Of a stretch of DNA of 64,000 nt, positions 60,391 to 64,000 are shown one piece after another. The stretch is taken from contig CP121450.1 of the NCBI GenBank assembly GCA_029689965.1, forward strand, positions 310,001 through 374,000, in the 5' to 3' direction. How positions within the stretch are numbered: position 1 is the stretch's first letter; the number at the start of each line of letters is the position of its first letter. The translations under genes and the position numbers were made by a program. The DNA is from Curtobacterium flaccumfaciens (lineage in GTDB: Bacteria > Actinomycetota > Actinomycetes > Actinomycetales > Microbacteriaceae). The notes under the pieces were generated by a model. That model saw only the letters and a list, made by a program, of their open reading frames with translations. It did no database searches and was not told the origin of the DNA.

Positions 60391-61272
60391 TCAGCGCAGC
60401 TGGGTCCACGTGCTGACCGTCACCGCGGCCGTCACCGTCGCCGGGGCGAACACCGTGTCCGGGTCGACGTGGTGGTGGCTCGGCCCCATGTGCACCACGT
60501 CGTGGACGTCCTCGGCCGAGAGGTCCATCGTCCACGTGAGGTCCTCCGACGACCGCAGCACGAACGCCGGCGTCAGGGAGTCGTGCAGACGCCGTTCCTT
60601 CTCCGGGTCCACCGAGATCGTGGCGTCCGCGAGCTCGGCCAGGTGCCCGGTCCGCGGGGTCACCACCGCGAGCACGCCGTCGGGGTGCAGCACGCGGGCG
60701 TACTCGGTCTGGTTCCGCGGGGCGAAGACGTCGAGCACGACGGCGGCCGCGCCGTCGACGACCGGGAGGCGCTCGGTCACGTCCCCGACCACGGCCCCCG
60801 CACGCTCGTGTGCCCGAGCCGCTCGCCGGATCGCGACGGCCGACAGGTCCAACGCCACCCCGAGCCTCTCCCCACCGGCACGGCCGGCCCGCCGCTGCCG
60901 CGTCGCGCCGGGACCGGCGGCGTGGGCCCAGTCAGGAACGTCGCCTGCTGTCAGCACGTGCGCGAGGTAGGTGCCCGGTCCCGACCCGACGTCGAGGACC
61001 ACGCCCGGCGCGTCCGCCGACGCGACCACCGCGGCGAGCGCCCGTTCGACGGGCGCGTAGTGGCCGCGACCCAGGAAGCGCAGCCGCGCGTCGACCATCT
61101 CCGGGGTGTCCGCGGTCAGCGCGCGACGTTTCGCCGGCAGCAGCGTCAGGTGGCCCTGCTTCGCCTCGTCGAAGCGGTGACCCGCGGCGCAGCCGACCTG
61201 GCCGCCGTCGACACGGCCGAGGGGCTCGGCGCAGACGGGGCAGGCGAGCACGGGCAGGAGGTCGTCGCGCAC
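60391..61272 (-). CDS. rlmA: 23S rRNA (guanine-N1)-methyltransferase RlmA type
   Basis: 293 residues, intact. N-terminal zinc site LPVLACPVCAEPLGRVDG...VGCAAGHRFDEAKQG (two CxxC-like pairs with Cys and His). LPAKRRALTADTPEMVDAR is the RlmA substrate loop. SAM motif VVLDVGSGPGTYLAHVL. Methylates a guanine of helix 35 in 23S rRNA; gram-positive members (RlmA-II/TlrB) can reduce macrolide binding. There is an Ala/Gly/Arg-rich insert of about 20 residues after the SAM motif. GTG start. Confidence 0.9.
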   Translation of the reverse strand: MRDDLLPVLACPVCAEPLGRVDGGQVGCAAGHRFDEAKQGHLTLLPAKRRALTADTPEMVDARLRFLGRGHYAPVERALAAVVASADAPGVVLDVGSGPGTYLAHVLTAGDVPDWAHAAGPGATRQRRAGRAGGERLGVALDLSAVAIRRAARAHERAGAVVGDVTERLPVVDGAAAVVLDVFAPRNQTEYARVLHPDGVLAVVTPRTGHLAELADATISVDPEKERRLHDSLTPAFVLRSSEDLTWTMDLSAEDVHDVVHMGPSHHHVDPDTVFAPATVTAAVTVSTWTQLR

Positions 61273-61307
61273 GGTGACCAGCGTACGGGCGTCGGTAGCC
61301 TGACCGG

Positions 61308-62062
61308 ATGTCGCTGCAGCAGCTTTTCGGACTCGACGGTCGCACCGCGCTGGTCACCGGCGGGAGTTCCGGGATCGGTCGGGCCATCGCGTCCGCCCTC
61401 GCCGACGCCGGTGCGCACGTGCTCGTCGCGGCCCGCACCGCGGCGACGATCGACGACACGGTCGCCGCGATCCGAGACTCCGGCGGATCGGCCGACGGCA
61501 TCGTCGCCGACCTGTCCTCCCGAGCCGGAGCCCACGCGCTCGCCGACGCCGCCGGTGCCGTCGACGTCCTCGTGAACTCGGCGGGGATCAACCTCCGCCC
61601 ACCGATGGCAGAACTCGACGAGGACGCCTGGGACGCCACGATGGCGGTGAACCTCGACGCACCGTTCGTCCTGGGCAGCGGCTCGCGCCCGGCATGGCGG
61701 CGCGCGGCCACGGCCGCGTCATCAGCATCAGCTCGCAGCAGGCCCACCGCCCCTTCGCGGCCAGCGGTGCGTACGGGGTCTCCAAGGCCGGCCTGGAGGC
61801 GCTGGCCCGGTCCCAAGCGGAGGCCTGGTCCGGGCAGGGGGTCACCTCCAACGTCCTCGTCCCGGGTTTCGTGCAGACGCCGTTGAACGCGCGGCTCAGC
61901 ACCGACCCCGCGACGGTCGCCGCCCTCGCGGCGCGGACCCTGGTCGGGCGGAACGGACTCGCGTCGGACTTCGCCGCCGCTGCGGTGTTCCTCGCCGGGG
62001 ACGGGTCGGCGTACGTCACCGGGCAGTCGATCGCGGTCGACGGCGGGTTCTCCGTGCACTGA
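61308..62062 (+). CDS. Short-chain dehydrogenase/reductase
   Basis: About 251 residues. Rossmann motif TALVTGGSSGIGRAIASALA, NSAG, catalytic Ser in ISISSQQAH and Tyr-Lys in YGVSKAGLEAL; GQSIAVDGGFSVH end typical of classical SDRs. A missing base near 61680. Starts 35 bases from the divergent rlmA start. NAD(P)-dependent oxidoreductase of unknown substrate, gluconate-5-dehydrogenase-like by pattern. Confidence 0.92.
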
Positions 62063-62094
62063 CCATCGACGTGCACCGACCATCGACGTGCACT
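62061..62094. repeat. Two tandem 17-bp units at the SDR stop
   Basis: GACCATCGACGTGCACY twice (62061-62077, 62078-62094), preceded by CGTGCACT from the gene end. The TGA of the SDR gene lies at the array boundary. Confidence 0.85.
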
Positions 62095-62116
62095 GACCCA
62101 TCGGTACGGTCGGTAC

Positions 62117-62727
62117 ATGGCCGTCATCCACCAGGCAGAACTCCGTCCGTCGAAGGCCGAGGCGCTCGCCGCCTGGTTGCCCACGCAGCAGTGGAGCGGG
62201 GTGACCGACGGCGAGGACCTCACCATCGCGGGGAGGTTCCGGTTCGACGACCCCGACGGCGAGGTCGGCGTCGAGACGATCCTGGTGCGGACCCCCGACG
62301 GACGCACACTGCACGCTCCCCTGACCTACCGTGGGGCGCCGCTGGCCGGTGCCGAGGACTTCCTCGTCACCGAGATGGACCACTCCGTCCTCGGCGCCGC
62401 TGGGTGTACGACGCCGCGGGCGACCCCGTGTACGCCGACGTCCTGCGCCGCGCGATCGCGACCGGCGGCCACGAGGCCGAGCTCACCCGGGACGGTGCCC
62501 CGGGAACGTGGGAGAAGGAGGGCACGGCGATCGGCAGCGGCACCGCGCCGGACTCGCCGACGGTGTCCTCGGTCGTCGTGCGCGCCACTGACGGGACGAC
62601 CACGATCGACACCGATCACGGGTCCCTCGTCATCGCACGGGTCGTCGGCGCCGTCCTGCCCGCTGGGGCGACCCTGACCGGCACCTGGGCCGACGGCTCC
62701 GGCGTCGTCGCCGTCCTGCTGCCGTAG
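62117..62727 (+). CDS. Maltokinase N-terminal cap-like domain protein
   Basis: About 203 residues. MAVIHQAELRPSKAEALAAWLPTQQW, then ETILVRTPDGRTLHAPLTYRGAPLAGAEDFLVTEMDHSVLG, and, after a missing base near 62400, RRWVYDAAGDPVYADVLRRAI. This is the cap domain of maltokinase standing alone, seen in many actinobacteria. It has no kinase residues. Role unknown; may bind a sugar nucleotide or phosphate. Confidence 0.85.
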
Positions 62728-62787
62728 GTCCTGGCGGGTACGGGCAGGGCCTGCCTGTCCGGCGGTGCCGGTGGCAGGATCGAGGGC

Positions 62788-63726
62788 GTGAAGACACTGG
62801 AGTTGCCACAGACGGACCTCACCGCCTCCGACGTCATCGTCGGCCTGATGCGGATCAACGACATGAGCGACGAGGACATCCGTGCGCTCTACGCCGCCTC
62901 GCGCGACGCCGGCGTGACGATGTTCGACCACGCCGCGGTCTACGGCGGGTGGCACGGCTGCGAGGAGCGGTTCGGCTCGGCCGTCACCCTGTCGCCGTCC
63001 GAGCGCGCCGAGATCGTGCTGCAGACCAAGGTCGGCATCCGCCCGACCGCGAACGGCGCGTACTTCGACTTCTCGTACGAGCACATCATCGAATCGGTCG
63101 ACGAGTCGCTGGCCGCGCTCCGCACCGACTTCATCGACGTCCTGCTCCTGCACCGGCCCGACGCGCTCGTCGAGCCGGAAGAGGTCGCGACGGCCTTCGA
63201 CGAACTGCACGCCGCCGGCAAGGTGCACCACTTCGGCGTCTCGAACCACACCCCCGGTCAGGTCGAGCTGCTCAAGAAGCACGTCCGGCAGCCGCTCGCG
63301 TTCAACCAGGTGCAGCTGAGCATCACGCACGCGAACGTCATCTCGCAGGGCGTCACGGCGAACATGGGCGGTCTCGACCAGTCCATCGACCGCGACAACG
63401 ACATCCTCAACCACTCGCGCAGCAACGACGTCACGCTGCAGGCCTGGTCGCCGTTCCAGAAGGGCTTCTTCGACGGCGTCTTCCTGGGCGACCGTGAGCA
63501 CTACGCCGAGCTGAACGACGTGCTCGACGAGCTCGCGGCCGCGCACGGGGTCACTCCGACGGGCGTCGCCGTGGCGTGGATCACCCGCCACCCGGCCCAC
63601 TTCCAGGTCGTCCTCGGCACGACGAACCCGCAGCGCGTCCGGGACTCGGCCGCCGGGTCGGACGTCGTGCTCTCGCGCGAGGAGTGGTACCGCGTGTTCA
63701 CCGCCGCGGGGCACACCGTTCCCTGA
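62788..63726 (+). CDS. Aldo/keto reductase (YdhF-like)
   Basis: 312 residues, intact. The barrel has Asp and Tyr in TMFDHAAVYGGWHGCEERFG, Lys in EIVLQTKVGI and His in DVLLLHRPDALVEPEEVATAF. GVSNHTPGQVELLKKHV and AWSPFQKGFF follow, and VVLGTTNPQRVRDSAAGSD is the cofactor end. These are features of the YdhF branch. GTG start. Substrate unknown. Follows the maltokinase-cap gene by 60 bases. Confidence 0.92.
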   Translation: MKTLELPQTDLTASDVIVGLMRINDMSDEDIRALYAASRDAGVTMFDHAAVYGGWHGCEERFGSAVTLSPSERAEIVLQTKVGIRPTANGAYFDFSYEHIIESVDESLAALRTDFIDVLLLHRPDALVEPEEVATAFDELHAAGKVHHFGVSNHTPGQVELLKKHVRQPLAFNQVQLSITHANVISQGVTANMGGLDQSIDRDNDILNHSRSNDVTLQAWSPFQKGFFDGVFLGDREHYAELNDVLDELAAAHGVTPTGVAVAWITRHPAHFQVVLGTTNPQRVRDSAAGSDVVLSREEWYRVFTAAGHTVP

Positions 63727-63740
63727 ACGGATCGGGCAGG

Positions 63741-64000
63741 GTGGGACTCGTGCTCCACGATCTCGCCCTGCCCGCCACCCTGGTCGCCCGTTCCGGTGCC
63801 GTCACCGTTCGGGATGCCTCGCCGGACGATCTCGACGCCCTGATGGCACTGCTGTCGGACGACCCGACCAGCGCAGCACGCGGGGACGTCGCCGCGCCGG
63901 AGGACGAGCCGCTGTACGCCGCCGCGCTCCGGGCGGTCGTCGAGGACCCGGCGAACGCGCTCCTCGTCGTGACGGACGAGCGGGACAGCGTCGTCGGCAC
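63741..64000 (+). CDS. GNAT-family acetyltransferase, N-terminal part (runs off window)
   Basis: Starts at GTG 63741 or GTG 63750 in the same frame. LPATLVARSGAVTVRDASPDDLDALMALLSDDP is the usual GNAT opening, followed by AALRAVVEDPANALLVVTDE. The acetyl-CoA site would lie beyond the window edge. Confidence 0.8.
   Translation, partial: MGLVLHDLALPATLVARSGAVTVRDASPDDLDALMALLSDDPTSAARGDVAAPEDEPLYAAALRAVVEDPANALLVVTDERDSVVG

Overview
The window is high-GC DNA with the gene content and codon use of an actinobacterium of the family Microbacteriaceae. The genus Curtobacterium is my best guess, from recognition of the proteins rather than a search. There are about 58 protein genes, no rRNA or tRNA gene and no prophage. 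An important caveat runs through the whole window. More than thirty genes, including essential ones (rpoB, rpoC, folE, folP), are interrupted by single-base shifts, almost always a missing C or G in a short run. The protein continues perfectly in the next frame, so I read these as sequencing or assembly errors, not pseudogenes. Coordinates below span the whole intended gene.

Layout. 1-5314: start of rpoC, all of rpoB and their promoter. 5390-10765: PH-like membrane protein, a membrane protein/LuxR-type two-component operon, a spermidine-synthase-like protein and a membrane protein. 10897-18705: TPR protein, SprT-like protease, CGNR regulator, Mn2+ transporter MntH, DUF427, ComB-like phosphatase, GNAT, DUF1684, a YtrA-type GntR regulator and a GH114 lipoprotein. 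18992-28228: DEAD-box RNA helicase, CsbD stress protein, DUF4916 protein, autoregulated PadR repressor, and the DNA-repair pair lhr-nei. 28365-35499: aldo/keto reductase with divergent TetR, lysG/lysE lysine export pair, cationic amino-acid permease, HAD phosphatase and hydrolase. 35675-40802: alkylation repair (ada-alkA fusion overlapping ogt), MOSC, DJ-1/PfpI, HAD and a RibD-type reductase joined to folP and folE. 42570-50751: purine permease, small unknown genes, a GH65 phosphorylase/beta-phosphoglucomutase pair, a hydrolase and a GNAT-methyltransferase fusion. 50836-59642: the high-affinity potassium system kdpFABC and kdpDE. 59860-64000: membrane protein, rlmA, SDR, maltokinase-cap protein, aldo/keto reductase and a partial GNAT.

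The most notable locus is 54055-55026. An Abi_2/AbiF-family protein with a HEPN ribonuclease motif (R168-x4-H173) lies on the plus strand between kdpC and kdpD. It is preceded by about 170 bases of strongly structured, lower-GC sequence with its own extended -10 promoter. This is the layout of a toxin with a structured-RNA partner, a phage-defence type module.

The intergenic spaces carry several families of dispersed structured repeats: a 61-base hairpin element found three times, always between convergent genes; large nested palindromes; an 11-copy 19-bp minisatellite; a 53-bp tandem repeat covering a stop codon; and a recurrent GGAGGCGCGG-armed hairpin. Many probably act as terminators, but the constant length and placement of the 61-base family suggest a specific element.
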